A stretch of 64,000 bases of DNA from Sambucus nigra (Eukaryota > Streptophyta > Magnoliopsida > Dipsacales > Adoxaceae): the NCBI GenBank assembly GCA_949130495.1, contig OX422208.1, positions 400,823,885 to 400,887,884 of the forward strand, in the 5' to 3' direction. Position 1 is the first letter of the stretch; each line of letters begins with the position of its first letter. A model generated the notes under the pieces. The model searched no databases and was not told the origin of the DNA. It worked only from the letters and a program-made list of their open reading frames with translations. Below, piece by piece: positions 35,365-46,576 of the stretch. The translations under genes were made by a program, and so were the position numbers.

Positions 35365-35796
35365 TAGCCTAATTTTGTCCCGAAATTCAAAAAATAAAAG
35401 CATACGTGGTAAAAAGAACTCCAGATATTTATCACGCATATCATCCTCGCGCTTCCAAGTATATTCCTCAATGTTATGCTGCTGCCACTGCACACGCATC
35501 AACGAAACTACTTTGGTTCTCGACCGTCTTTCGCAATGGTCCAAGATTGCTATTGGTCTCTCCTCGTAAGAGCTTTCTGGCTACAAGTCGATCTCCTCTA
35601 ATGCAATATGAGTGTGAGCCAACTCATCCCAGAGATATCGCCTCAGCGTGGAAATATGGAACACATCATGTATACTATGAAAGTGCTCCGGCAATCCCAA
35701 TCTATAAGCAACCGGTCCAACTCTCTTAATGATAGGAAATGGTCAAACATATCTGGGTGCCAATTTCCCTTTCTTCCCAAATATCATAATCCCTTT
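35360..35796 (-). pseudogene. Ty3 pol tail, chromodomain-like (element C)
   Basis: Minus-strand text: VGPVAYRLGLPEHFHSIHDV, FHISTLRRYLWDELAH, SYEERPIAILDHCERR and VQWQQHNIEEYTWKREDDM. It matches the tail in element B almost position for position. The W-x-x-E-x-x-x-W-E/K-x-E-D-x-M end resembles the divergent chromodomain of plant chromoviruses that targets integration. The frame is broken by stops (for example after EEIDL). Confidence 0.85.
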
Positions 35797-36900
35797 TCAT
35801 AGGTGATACTCGCAATAATACTTGGTCCCCCACATTAAATTCACGAAAGAACAATTTCTCATCGGCATAGCTTTTTTGTCGATCCTGACTACCCGAATAC
35901 GACTACGAATCATCTCAATCCTAGCGGACGTATCCTGTATCACCTCTGGCCCCAGTAGTTTTCTATCCCCCACTTCTATCCAACATGCAAGAGAACGACA
36001 AGATCCACCATACAGTGCCTCCAATGGAGCCATACCAATGGTGAATTTATAGGAGTTATTATACGCGAACTCCACAAGGCGAAGGTATTGCTCCCAACCT
36101 CCCCCAAAGTCCAGGATACACGTGCGTAGCATGTCTTATAACATATGGTTTGTACATTTTGTTTTCCCATCCGTCCGTGGGTGATAATCCGTACTCAATC
36201 GCAATTTGGTGCCCATAGCCTCCTGAAAGCTCTCCTAGAAACATGACACAAAAATCTTGTATCTGTCGGACACGATATTTAGGGGCACCCCATGAAACTT
36301 CACTATATTGGTAGTAAATAATTGGGCATACTGTCCCGTAGTGTAATCATTCGGAATGGGCAAGAAGAGAGCTACCTTTGTCAATCGATCCATAATCACC
36401 CATATGGAATCGTGACCCCCCTGAGAAGTAGGTAACCCTATGATTAAGTCCATATAGATACTCTCCCATTTCAACATTGGGATCTCTCATGGATTAAGAA
36501 ACCCAGCAGTGTTCTGATGATCCACTTTCACTAACTGACAAGTAGTGCACTTAGACATGAACTCAGCGATGTCTCTTTTCATCCTGCTCCACCAATACTT
36601 CCATCGCATATCTTGGTACATCTTATCCCCACCGAGATATACCACAAATATGGATCCATGTAATTTCATCATCACAGTATTTTGCAAATCCACACTGTCT
36701 GGAATAATCAATCCACCGTTGAAGCGTAAGCCCCCATCGGAATTCACAGAGTAAGACTCTGCTCCCCCGGCTAAAAGCTGTCGAATTTTTTCTTGAAAAA
36801 ATAAATCGGTTGCCTGAGCCTGGACCATCCTCGTCACAATCTGAGGAGTAACAGTTATAGCTAACATAAATGATCGGGCAACTTCATCTCGATGTCCCAT
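35797..36900 (-). pseudogene. Ty3 integrase (element C)
   Basis: Three overlapping segments. 36900-36487 holds the H2C2 zinc domain: MKLHGSIFVVYLGGDKMYQD, WWSRMKRDIAEF and CTTCQLVK. The second zinc His is Leu (VVYL in place of the usual S-I-H). 36477-36235 holds the core: MDLIIGLPTSQGGHDSIWVI, MDRLTKVALFLP and FHGVPLNIVSDR with two catalytic Asp positions. Below it TDGKTKCTNHML is followed by a stop, then DMLRTCILDF. Aligned to D-G-Q-S-E-R, the catalytic Glu position is Lys. The last segment (36132-35797) reads FAYNNSYKFTIGMAPLEALY. This integrase is dead several times over. Confidence 0.9.
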
Positions 36901-36918
36901 TTCCTTCTATTTTTCCTT

Positions 36919-37560
36919 CTATATTGCAGCCAACTCACCTACTAGCCTTCGGCTCAACGCGTCTGCTACGACATTAGCCTTTCTCGGGTGGTAATGTATC
37001 TCAAAATGATAGTCTTTCACGAACTCAATCCACCTGTGTTGGCTCATGTTTAACTCTCGCTGAGTAAATAAATATTGTAGTGACTTATGATCCGTTAATA
37101 GATAAAACTTCTCCCCCAATAAATAGTGTCCCCATATTCGAAGAGCAAACATGAATGCCGCAAGCTCTAAGTTGTGAGTGGGGTAATTCTTCTCATGAGG
37201 CTTAAGATTTCTAGAGGCATAAGCTATGGCCTTTTCTTCCTGTTGTTGTACTCTACCAAGCCCCTGTAAGGAAATATCAGTGTAAACCAAGTACTCCACT
37301 CCTGGTTTAGGTAGTGCTAATACTGGTGCCGAGATCAACTTATCTTTCAGCTCATCAAATGCTAACTGACATGCATCATTCCACACAAATGGTATGCCCT
37401 TTCTGGTTAAATTCGCTAGTGGACCTGCAATATTTGAGAAACCCCGGATAAAATGTCTATAATAGCCAGCTATTCCCAAGAAACTACGCACTATTGTCGA
37501 TGTCATGGGATATCCCCATTTCACACACAACATGCCCCAAAAACTGAACTTCCCGAAGCC
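36919..37560 (-). pseudogene. Ty3 RNase H domain (element C)
   Basis: Reads [96 protein letters not shown] and ADALSRR. This is the RT connection and RNase H that degrades template RNA during reverse transcription. The first catalytic Asp (YTD), the Glu (LELA) and the second Asp (LLTD) are present. It is the longest intact frame of the element (239 codons, 37638-36919), although its first ~50 codons are out of the RT frame. Confidence 0.92.
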
Positions 37561-38278
37561 AGAACCCACACTTTTCATATTTGGCATATAGTTGATGTTC
37601 ACGTAGGGTCTGTAAAACATATCGCAAATGTTCAGCAAGCTCCTTCTCAGTCTGGGATTAAATCAGGATGTCATCTATGAAAATAATGACAAAATGATCT
37701 AAGAAATATCAGAACACCCTATACATCAAGTCCATGAATATTATTGGTGCATTAATCAACCCAAACAGCATGACCCGGAACTCATATGATCCATATCTAG
37801 TCAAGAAAGCAGTCTTTGAAACGTCCTGCTCCCTGATTCGTAGCTGATGATAACCAGACCTTAAGTCTATCTTTGAGAACTAGGTTTCTCCTCTAGGTTG
37901 ATCAAACAAGTCATCGATTCTAGGCAATGGATACTTGTTCCGTATCATAACTTTATTAAGCTCCCGATAATCTACGCACAACCTTAAAGAACCATCTCGC
38001 TTTTTAACAAATAATACAAGGGCACCCCAAGGTGACGTACTCCTATGGATAAATCGTTGCCCTAAAAGCTATTCAATTTGATCCCTGAGCTCCCTTATCT
38101 CTGCAGGATCCATACAGTAAGGTGCATGAGCAATGGACCGAGTGTCCGAGGCTAAATCAATCATAAACTCAATCTCCCTGCTGGGAGGTAATATCGGTAT
38201 CTCCTAAAATACTTCTGCAAACTCATAAACTACCGGTATCGAATCAAGAGATATTACTACTCCCGTAGAATTCTCCTC
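37561..38278 (-). pseudogene. Ty3 reverse transcriptase (element C)
   Basis: Recognisable in pieces: [72 protein letters not shown] and FIDDILI. The catalytic F-I-D-D box (37670-37681) is intact, as is the D of KIDLRSGY. Stops replace residues at several sites (for example after DQIE and in FxDQ...ETxFSK). RT copies the element RNA into cDNA. Confidence 0.9.
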
Positions 38279-38677
38279 CTATATATAATACAAATGAGTA
38301 GATGACCCTCCGTCAAATTGAGGCATCGCTTCAAGGAACATCTCATGTCCCGAAATAGTAAAGATAATACACCGGCTATAATAGTCAATCATGACTCTAT
38401 ATGCAATAAGCCATTCCATGAAGATAATCACATCATACTCGGACATGTTCAAAATAAGTAAATTTGTTGGTAATATCAGACTCCCAATCTCTATATTCAC
38501 ATTACAACATATAAAGAAAATAGGCGTCCCACTACCCATCGGTGAGTCTACATAAGTAACGGTGTTATCGGCCAAGTCTAGTAACCCTGTGTCCCGTGAA
38601 AATTTAGTAAATACAAATGAATATGAGCCCCCCGTGTCAAATAGAATGAGGCCCATAGTCCCATAGATAGAAAACAT
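38279..38677 (-). pseudogene. Ty3 retropepsin-type protease (element C)
   Basis: A 132-codon open frame with LILFDTGGSYSF, the D-T-G catalytic triad near residue 14, and DVIIFMEWLIAYRVMIDYYS near residues 81-100, matching the YDVILGMDWL-like block of gypsy proteases. It is continuous here. In the element it would be part of the gag-pol polyprotein. Confidence 0.88.
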
Positions 38678-39883
38678 ACCCTTCAGTCATAGGTGGTGGC
38701 TACTGAAATGCTGCCTGATGGACGTTATACATACGCCCATACTGTCCCTGCTGTGCTGGAGCTACTGGAATGGGAGGTAGTGCCGACAACTGAGCTAGTG
38801 CTAGGAGGGCAGGTGGTGGAAATACTGGTCCATATGGCTCCTGTCGTGTTCCCTGCTGAGGATTCTTACCCTTATCAAAAAAATCCTGCCTCTTATGTCC
38901 AGGCTTACCGCACGCAAAACATGTGCCAGTGAACTTTCCCTCGCTCTGCCCCTGCTAGCCATTACCTACTTTCCTTTGGCCCTGCTACTGGCCCCGATGG
39001 CCCTGCCTATTGCCTCCCTGTCCAAACCGAAATCCTCTAGATCGTAAACATTTAGCATAGCCCTTAGGCTGGGAACCCTACTCACCCTGTCGCTGTTGGA
39101 TTTTACTAGACGGTGCCTCGCTAGAACTGCCTCCATTAGTCTTTCCGTGATGGCTTGAATCAATCTCCCACTTAACACTCTGGGCATTAAGCAGTTATCC
39201 TAGCAATGAAGCATCGTAACATTAAGAACATTTGCATAAGTATGTAGGGAGAGATTGCCCAATAAGTGCTAGCGAATCTTATAGTTCAGGCCATCAGTGA
39301 ACATCTGAATTCGCCTTTCTTCAGTGGGTACCTCTGCTGGCACCAAGTCAGTCAGCCGAGTAAATTCCTCCTCATATTCTACCATTATCTTCCATTCCTA
39401 TTTCAATCCAAGTAGTTTTTGCCTTGTATCTATCTGGATGGAGGAAGGGAAGTATTTGCGGTCAAACCGCCCTAAGAAATCTTAGATAGTCATAATATCT
39501 CTCTCCTCAGGGGTGGTAATGGATTCCCACCATTACAGAGTTGCCCCAACTAGCTTAAACGTAGCTAGTAACTGACGTTGAACCTCCGTACATTCAAGCA
39601 TTCTCAAGTGACTCTGGATATTCTTCTTCCATTGGCTAGCAGTGACGACATCAGAGCCCCCTTGAAACTCTAGTGGATGCACCTTCTGAAAGGCATCCCA
39701 AACACGTTCCCAAGCAGTAGGAAACACTTGCCCTAGCGCGGTTGGTAGAGCTAGTGCCTGAACTGGAGCTTATTGAATAATAGTTAAAGTTGTGTTAACT
39801 GCTTGAGCAACAATGGCAGCAATTTCTGCAGCATTCGTGGTACCCTGAGCTGAGGTGGGATGAGGTGCACGTCGAGGAGGCAT
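38678..39883 (-). pseudogene. Ty3 gag (element C)
   Basis: Starts MPPRRAPHPTSAQGTTNAAE at 39883, then a stop after VNTTLTIIQ. Capsid text follows: FQKVHPLEFQGGSDVVTASQ, WKKNIQSHLRMLECTEVQR and FTRLTDLVPAEVPTEERRIQ, as in gypsy retrotransposon gag. The zinc knuckle (38922-38880) reads CFACGKPGHKRQDF: C-x2-C-x4-H-x4-F, with the last Cys ligand changed to Phe. Stops and frameshifts are frequent. Gag would form the particle shell. Confidence 0.88.
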
Positions 39884-40051
39884 CGAAAACAAGAGAGAAT
39901 ATATCAGTAATATTCGATGTCATAAAATAACTGAAGATCGTATAAATGCAAGTAAGGATACAACAATCCTAAGAATATGGCTCTATATCAAAGAACGCTT
40001 AGCTGAAAGCATGGTAAATCGTTCAGATCCTAAAAGACTCTAGAATTTGAT

Positions 40052-40063
40052 GCTCTAATACCA
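40052..40063 (-). promoter_or_regulatory. Primer binding site of element C
   Basis: The element strand reads TGGTATTAGAGC two bases after the 5' LTR end, one mismatch from the iMet complement TGGTATCAGAGC. Confidence 0.85.
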
Positions 40064-41013
40064 CCTGTAACACCCCACTCAATTAAATATTGGGTGATCA
40101 GTCACATACCCAATTAAAATAGAATTTACAGTTGGTTCATTCTTAGCATCACTGTCGAAAAACATTAATCACCAAATATCCAATTCAGCAGGTGTTAAAC
40201 TTTTCAAATTTTAATTTAATAAAATTCCATTTTTTCCATTACGAATAATTTTCATAATAATCCAATCCACAACAATAAATGAATCGAAACAGAATTTAAA
40301 TGCAACTGGAATAATACTTTCCAGCAAAATATCTCAATACATCGCAAATGTATTATAACGACATGAGTATAAAATCCTGACTCAAATAGAAGGAAAATAC
40401 TATAATCCTCTTGGGCGACATGCCCAAATAAAAATCAACTACATTGTAGGAATCAACAAATATGAAGGTGTCTAAACAAATCTCCAAACTCCATAGCGTC
40501 CATAACTAGTCAACATCATAATCCTCTAAGGTTGATGTCCCTGTGGCTGGACACCTGATATAGGAGATACAAGAGAGAGAAGAGAATATGCAAGGAAACG
40601 GGTCAGAGCCCTATCTAAAATAGTTTTTTTTTAAAACAACAAGTGAATAATTGCAATATATATCACTTATAATATACATGTTAGATTATCGGACTCTGTT
40701 TTGAGATCCTCACCTCTCATCTAGAGTGGACACCTAATGTACCTCTAAGTCATTCTAGTTAGAGTTCCCATGCTAACAAGTTTAAACTAGTGTATCCACT
40801 AATCATAGCCCAATTCATTCCAAGTATAAATATCATAATACATGTAATAGTGATATAAACATATATATCCATTTCGATTCAACATGACAAGCCCCTTACC
40901 AATTTAATTCCATTAAGTTTTCTAATACTTAATTAATTCGAAATATCATTATCTTTCAATTGTACTTTAGTCACACAGTAGATATCATCATATGTATATA
41001 TATACGTTCACTC

Positions 41014-41051
<38 letters not shown>

Positions 41052-41637
41052 AAGTATAAAACTTATGTATGTCACAAGTTTGGCTAATGATGTCATCTAG
41101 ATAATTTTTTTTGTACTACCTATTTTACCCCTCTATCATTTGAGTTCCCCCTCTTTTCTTTCTCTTATCTCTTTTTCACTTTAATTCAAACACAAGGATA
41201 TTTTAATAAACACACACCAAATCCATTTCAAACCTTTCTCTCTCTCTCTCTCTCTCTCTCACGAACGAGCACAAGGAACCAAACGAAATTCTCCTACTGT
41301 TAGATTGCAAAATTCTATATCCCGCCCAAATTATCGGTCTACCTCGAGCCACTAAATATCTCACATGCCCACTCTTAGAAGCACGCTTCTCTCTCTCTCT
41401 CTCTCTCTCTCACATTTATGTATGCTCGGTTTGGTGGGTTTGTTCCGACAGTGAGCCTTGGCCGCCGATCTGACGATCCCCGATGCTATTTCCTCTTCCC
41501 CTTACCGTTTTCCTTTGTTTTATTATTATTTGGTATGAATATAACAAAATAGAATATGGTTGCCTTTGTTCATTTGTTCAGCTAATGTGGGGGATACAAT
41601 ACAATACGAAAAAAGGAAAACGGGTTTAAAGAATTGA

Positions 41638-41945
41638 ATGGAGAAAGAAATTGTTTCTGAGGTGTCTGAAGTATCTGAGATGTATAGTTTGAGTGAGAGT
41701 TGATGACGGTGAAGTTATCCAGAGGATCCGGAGATCTCCGGTGAAAAAAGGGCCAAACTCTGGTGAAATCGTCGCTGGAAATGGGATTGAAAGAATTAAC
41801 AGATCTCCGGTGAGGAGAGGGGGGGGGTCGAGATCGAATCCAGGTCGGGTAATGACCATCCCAAAACGGGTTATCGGGTCCCGAAAGGATAATGGCGAGG
41901 GTCCAACAAGGAGGTCGAGGTCTCCGGTGACACGTGGCGAGTAAG
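41638..41945 (+). pseudogene. Captured host fragment: Arg/Ser-Pro-rich protein (At1g65710-like)
   Basis: From the ATG at 41638 the frame reads MEKEIVSEVSEVSEMYSLSE, then a stop; a shifted frame carries on with VIQRIRRSPVKKGP, INRSPVRRGGGSRSNPGRV and RRSRSPVTRGE. Recurrent R-S-P-V blocks and the EVSEVSEMYSLSES start recall an uncharacterised plant family that includes Arabidopsis At1g65710, recognised from memory, so tentative. One frameshift and a closing stop make it non-functional. It is GC-richer than the DNA around it, as expected for transduplicated exon sequence. Confidence 0.5.
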
Positions 41946-42012
41946 GACCACGATGGGATATGAGGTATAAAAGTCCAGTGACAACAAAAGAGATGCTGAC
42001 TGGAAGGACCGT

Positions 42013-42321
42013 TTGAAAAATGATGAAATCTGTGGGGTTTTAATGATGAAATATGTGGTGGAAATCAATTGGGATGACATGAGAGAAGCCATCCCAGCCT
42101 TCATGATGCTGATTTTGATGTCGTTGACTTACTCCAGTGCCTATGGTTTGATTGGTAGGATTGGGACTTGCGTGGTTCTGCATTTATGGGACTGGGTTCA
42201 GGGACTACTCAAAAAAGTTAGCATAATTAACGGGGTAGGGAATAATAATGAAGCTGCTGGGGTCGATGGCGCAAATGGGCACGCAATTGAGGATGCAAGT
42301 AGAAAGACACTTCAAGTTTAG
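42013..42321 (+). pseudogene. Captured C-terminus of an AZG-type adenine/guanine permease
   Basis: A 102-codon frame reads [55 protein letters not shown], then a variable hydrophilic tail ending TLQV and a stop. This is the last transmembrane part and cytosolic tail of plant AZG purine transporters (xanthine/uracil permease superfamily), which are plasma-membrane proteins of ~550-600 residues. Only the final sixth is here. Conserved positions differ from the family pattern MPLTYSIAYGLIGGIG: Pro to Ser, Ile to Ser, Gly to Arg. It lies inside the Helitron, downstream of another captured fragment in the same direction. Confidence 0.82.
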
Positions 42322-43304
42322 CTGTTTAGGCAAAAGCTTAGAATCTGTATGCGTTACTAGCTTTTTCATTTCTCAAATTTTCAATTTTTCTAAGTTCAAA
42401 AGTTTGGACAAATAGGAAATATAAAGCGTACATAGTTGAAATTCCCTTGCTATTTATTTTTTGGATTAAATTATATATCATTTTATAATTAGTTGAAGGT
42501 GGTGATTTTTAAAATTATCAGTCATTTTAATAATTACAAGGACATACATATTAATTTTTTTGGGACTTAAAACAAAAGATAAAATGATATACGAATTATT
42601 TTAGTCTAGATCAAGTAATAGTTTATTTCAGAGTTGTTAATGAACCTAATTTTATGTTTTCAATTTTTTTTTGTTCGTTAACGAACCTAAATTTCGTTAT
42701 TTTTTGGTAAATACACCTAAAAAAAATTGACTCGGGGAGTTCATCTTATTGATTCTTGAATTTTTCAAGTTTTGATGGGCCAGCGCTAGGCTATGGGAGG
42801 CAATAAGGTGCGTTGGTAGCAACAGGAGTTGAGTTGGCTTTCCTCACACTATTTTTTTTCGTTTTTCCATTTTTTATTTGGTAATATAATAATGTTTTGT
42901 ACCGTTTGTTCATATTTATGTTGATATTTCTATGAGAATAAATACAACATTTGATGGGTTTTAGATCAAGTGTAAAGCTATAATATTTTGTTTATGAATA
43001 TTGTACAATTGTTTTTTACTCCTTAAACAGGGTGGATAGTAAAATAAACGAATGGGATTCTGTCCATTTTTTTAAAAATGACATTTTGTTAACTTGAGTC
43101 ACAATGCGAGTTTATTTGATGAATTTAGACTATTTGAATGTTGTTGGACAATTTGTTATTACTTAAGCAAAGGTGAATAGTCCTATAACAAAGGAAATAT
43201 CATGACAATTTTTTTAAAACAACATTTTATTTTGTTGGGAAACGAAATTGTTTCCTTTTTGTAATTACGTACTTCGATAATTTTTGTCGTTTTACGATTA
43301 TCAA

Positions 43305-43332
43305 CGTGCCTTCAGGCACGGGCATACCCTAG
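43305..43332 (+). other. Helitron 3' terminus: hairpin plus CTAG
   Basis: Perfect 6 bp stem CGTGCC/GGCACG with loop TTCA, then GGCATACC and CTAG. The next host base is T. This is the canonical CTRR end of Helitrons. Confidence 0.85.
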
Positions 43333-45482
43333 TGTGTGTGTATATATATATATACTATACTATACCCCGAGACATAGCTGCGGTGCTACATTACTCTGTT
43401 ATCATGTCCCAATATATCTCGTCACTGTATAGGGGACTATAGGTTCGATAAATATCCCTCGAACCACAAATATTAAATCACAAATAATGGATGCGAATAT
43501 AGTCCTAAGCCTTTGGGATACGCACATACCTGCGCACCCAAATGATCGTTCTATACCATTATTCTCACTAATGGTAATTGACATAAGTCCTACGTTATCT
43601 AGTGACAAGTCATAAATCCCATAGATTCATCAAGATATGACTGCCCTCATGCGTAAACCTCCCGTCGATAGGAAGTAAGCTAAGTATGTCATACACATAA
43701 ATTATCAATCAATAGGCATTATCATTTATCTATATAAAAGTAGGTACTCTTTCGACCTATGTATAATACTGGAAATTTATCCTATCCCTAAGTACCCGTT
43801 GTATTTATCAATACCACCCGTACTTGTTAATTATAACTATTTTCTTTGTCACATTATTATTATTATGTAATTATCACTCACATAATTTCCTTCTCACTTT
43901 AATATAAAATTTCCAATATTAACCCAAGTCTTTCGCTCTTCGTTAATGTACCAAAATTATCCATACTTAATCCATTTAATATTATTATGTGGATACCACT
44001 TACATAATATTATCCTCGATTAAATAACCTTTTCCAACATTCACCCAAGTCCCTCACCTTTTGTTAATGTACAACATTATTCGAATATTATTTCTACCAC
44101 GATTTATATAATTAATTCCCCTTTAATCTTTTCCCGATTCAATCCCACACAAAATACATTTCCCGGGTCTCAAGTATATCCTACTGTCTTCCTTTAAGAA
44201 CAATCATCTTCAAATAATCATCACTAAAGATTCTCACAATTTAGGATTCAATTAAACATTAAAAAGGAAAACGTTTCACATTTCCAAGGGGTGTCGCTCG
44301 ATCGATGGTCTTGGGTCGATCGATCGATATTCTTGGGTTGATCGATCAGATATCAGCTTTGTTTCTGCATATTATAACTTACGGGTTTAATACTTCTTTC
44401 TCATCAAAACGAATATAAATCTATCCAAAACTTCTCCTACTTCATCTCAATTAATATAGTAAGATAGGTGATCAAATTCTAACAATCAAACAACCTAAAT
44501 TCATCAAATAGTTTGGATTAAATCATATTATTCCCAGAATTCTCATATTTAATATTTCTCCCAGAAAAATTATATGAACTCAGATTTCCTCCATCAATTG
44601 AAACCAAAATTTTGTGGATTAAAACCTTTATACAGAAAGAGATTTATTCTATCTAATTCTCATGTCCAAAAGTAAATTAAAACTCTATAGTTTATCATTG
44701 AAACATACAAATTCTTAGTTCCTTAATTATCCTATCTAGCATGTATATTATAAGCATCAAAATAAAGCAAGAATTGCACTTGCCTTAGTTATGTAGGTTT
44801 GAACCTTTGGTAATGATGGTGTAGGATTTTTTCCTTGTTTTTCGATGACTTTCCGATGGTGGTGCTGGTGGTAGAAGGTGGTTAATCCCCTTTGGTTTGC
44901 CCCAAAAGACTCTCCCCTTTTCTAAGAAACCTCTTCTTCTCCCAAGGAACCTTTCACTCTTCCTCACACTAAGACCTCTCAATATTTTGTGATGAAATGG
45001 AATGAACCTATCCTTTAAACCAACACCTTTATAATAAGACAAAACCCAAAATTTCTATTCATCTCCAAAGTAAAATGACTAAATTGTGCTTGACCCGAGA
45101 CCCAAATCCAACACCCGAATAGACTTTTTTGACTATTTTTCCCCATCCGGACACAACGGCGCACTCGAAATGACCATAAGGTTGATAGAAAATAATTTCT
45201 CCTTTTTATTTATTTAAATTGGTACCCACACGTCCCATACCGTGTCCCGACTTAATTTCCATTATTACCGTATTAGTAACTCACGAAAATATACATCATA
45301 TTCATATATTACTTTTATATCACCAAGTAATATTCAGAATCACACATTACTATAATCTCTAGTAATATTAAATTCGAATTAATCCCAATTAATTATTTCC
45401 TAATTAATTCCAATTCCTCCCTATTAGCTTTTAATTTACCGCATGATAAAATTTATTAAAAATTATGGGGTATTACAAGTGT

Positions 45483-45620
45483 CATGTGTCGACTTTTATA
45501 ATTCCTAATCATAGTGAATTTATGTGGTTAGGACATTCATGGTTTTTCTCGTTGTGGGTTTTTCTCATACATCAGCGTGTTGTGGTTTGTTGCTTTATTT
45601 TATACTTGTTCAAACTAGAA
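45483..45620 (+). repeat. Right part of the LTR split by element C
   Basis: Continues the sequence interrupted at 31786. A G-G-T-T-T-T-T-C-T-C / G-G-G-T-T-T-T-T-C-T-C duplet near 45545-45570 is typical of U5 regions of copia LTRs. The end is not defined. Confidence 0.4.
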
Positions 45621-46089
45621 GCATGTTTTAGGACAAGATAAAATTTGGTAAATCGTTTATCACAGCAATCAATTTAAAATTTCTTTAAGTTTTACTTTGA
45701 GCTTATTCCGTTTAAGTTTAATATTTAATACGAAAAAAAATTAATAATAAGCTTTTATTTTTACCACTCCATATCCCATAGCTTTCTTTGCGATCCTCCC
45801 TATATCCATGGAGGGTGAAATAGTCTTTATTAAAGACACATCTAATTCATTGGTTTCTTAGGCCAAAGAGTTTGTCATCTTTGGTTTTACGGTCAAACAT
45901 TTTGTTATTAGCTATTCACATTTTTTAGGTGACTCTACTTATAATTCTTTTCTCCTTTTTCCTACCATCCAAAACATAATGAAATAAATAATATTGCTGA
46001 AGAAAGATAGAGGGGATGATGGTTGTGACAAGTTAGGTGGGGATGGTGATGGTGGTGCGAATTTTAGGATGACGATGATGGTGATCTCA
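45621..46089. other. Unassigned AT-rich stretch
   Basis: No gene recognised. A short GGTGAT-rich tract (46010-46085) gives spurious frames on both strands. Confidence 0.4.
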
Positions 46090-46501
46090 TCGTTGTATTT
46101 ATAAAAATGTTGAAGACTATGAAGAAAGATGAGATAATAATTCCAATAGATAAAGAGGTCTTTAAAGAACAAAATGAGTAATTACCCCTTGTTAAGAAAG
46201 ACTTTTTGGATTCTTATAGATTGAAGCCTTTGGATATCACTTGTCTTATCGTGTACATAAGGTAACATAAACTTTACATTTGGCTATTTGATTGCCTTTA
46301 AAGTTAGATTAAAAATTAAATAATTTGTTTTCAAGATCTCCTACGATAAATATCAATCCTCCCGCGAAATATTCTAATTCTTTAACCACACATCTTTCAA
46401 TGTTGCATAAAAAAGGAAAAAAGAAATCATATATGTATTATTTCTATGAACCTTCAAAATATGTAAGTGCAACGATTGAATGCAGATCTTATTCTTGATG
46501 A

Positions 46502-46576
<75 letters not shown>

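Larger units (their letters stand above)
41008..43332 (+). mobile_element. Non-autonomous Helitron with captured gene fragments
   Basis: Present in one LTR of element C and absent from the other, which gives its limits. The 3' end has the Helitron signature: a CGTGCC/GGCACG stem-loop at 43305-43320, twelve bases, then CTAG, followed by T. The host site is an alternating (TA)n tract, consistent with insertion between A and T. The 5' end is within TTCACTCTATTTTATA; I place it at the TC of 41008, with an uncertainty of a few bases because of the microsatellite. There are no terminal inverted repeats or target duplication, as expected for this class. No Rep/helicase is encoded. (CT)n tracts lie at 41238-41260 and 41391-41411. 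Confidence 0.82.
31792..45477 (-). mobile_element. Full-length but defective Ty3/gypsy element C
   Basis: LTRs 31792-35351 and 40066-45477 flank a 4.7 kb interior with gag, protease, RT, RNase H and integrase in gypsy order on the minus strand. Target duplications AGTGT (31787-31791 and 45478-45482) are perfect. LTR ends are TGTAATACCCC...GGTGTTACA on the element strand. A polypurine tract and an iMet-type primer site abut the LTRs. The right LTR is longer only because of a Helitron (about 41008-43332). About nine differences in ~118 aligned LTR bases suggest an old insertion. All frames have stops. Long LTRs and the chromodomain-like pol tail suggest the Tekay/Del branch, which is inference. 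Confidence 0.95.
40066..45477 (-). repeat. 5' LTR of Ty3 element C, carrying a Helitron
   Basis: Begins TGTAACACCCC and ends GGGGTATTACA on the plus strand. It is collinear with 31792-35351 apart from ~2.3 kb of inserted DNA near the (TA)n tract and one instead of four copies of the 111 bp unit. The CGATCGA cluster is at 44297-44347. The target duplication AGTGT follows. Confidence 0.92.

Noticed and set aside
35406..35729. Plus-strand frames across the pol tail of element C (also 35822-36052 and 37453-37680)
   Set aside because: They are shadows of minus-strand pol, which has clear domain motifs.
41626..41859. Minus frame opposite the Arg/Ser-Pro fragment
   Set aside because: Antisense shadow of the captured fragment, without family resemblance.
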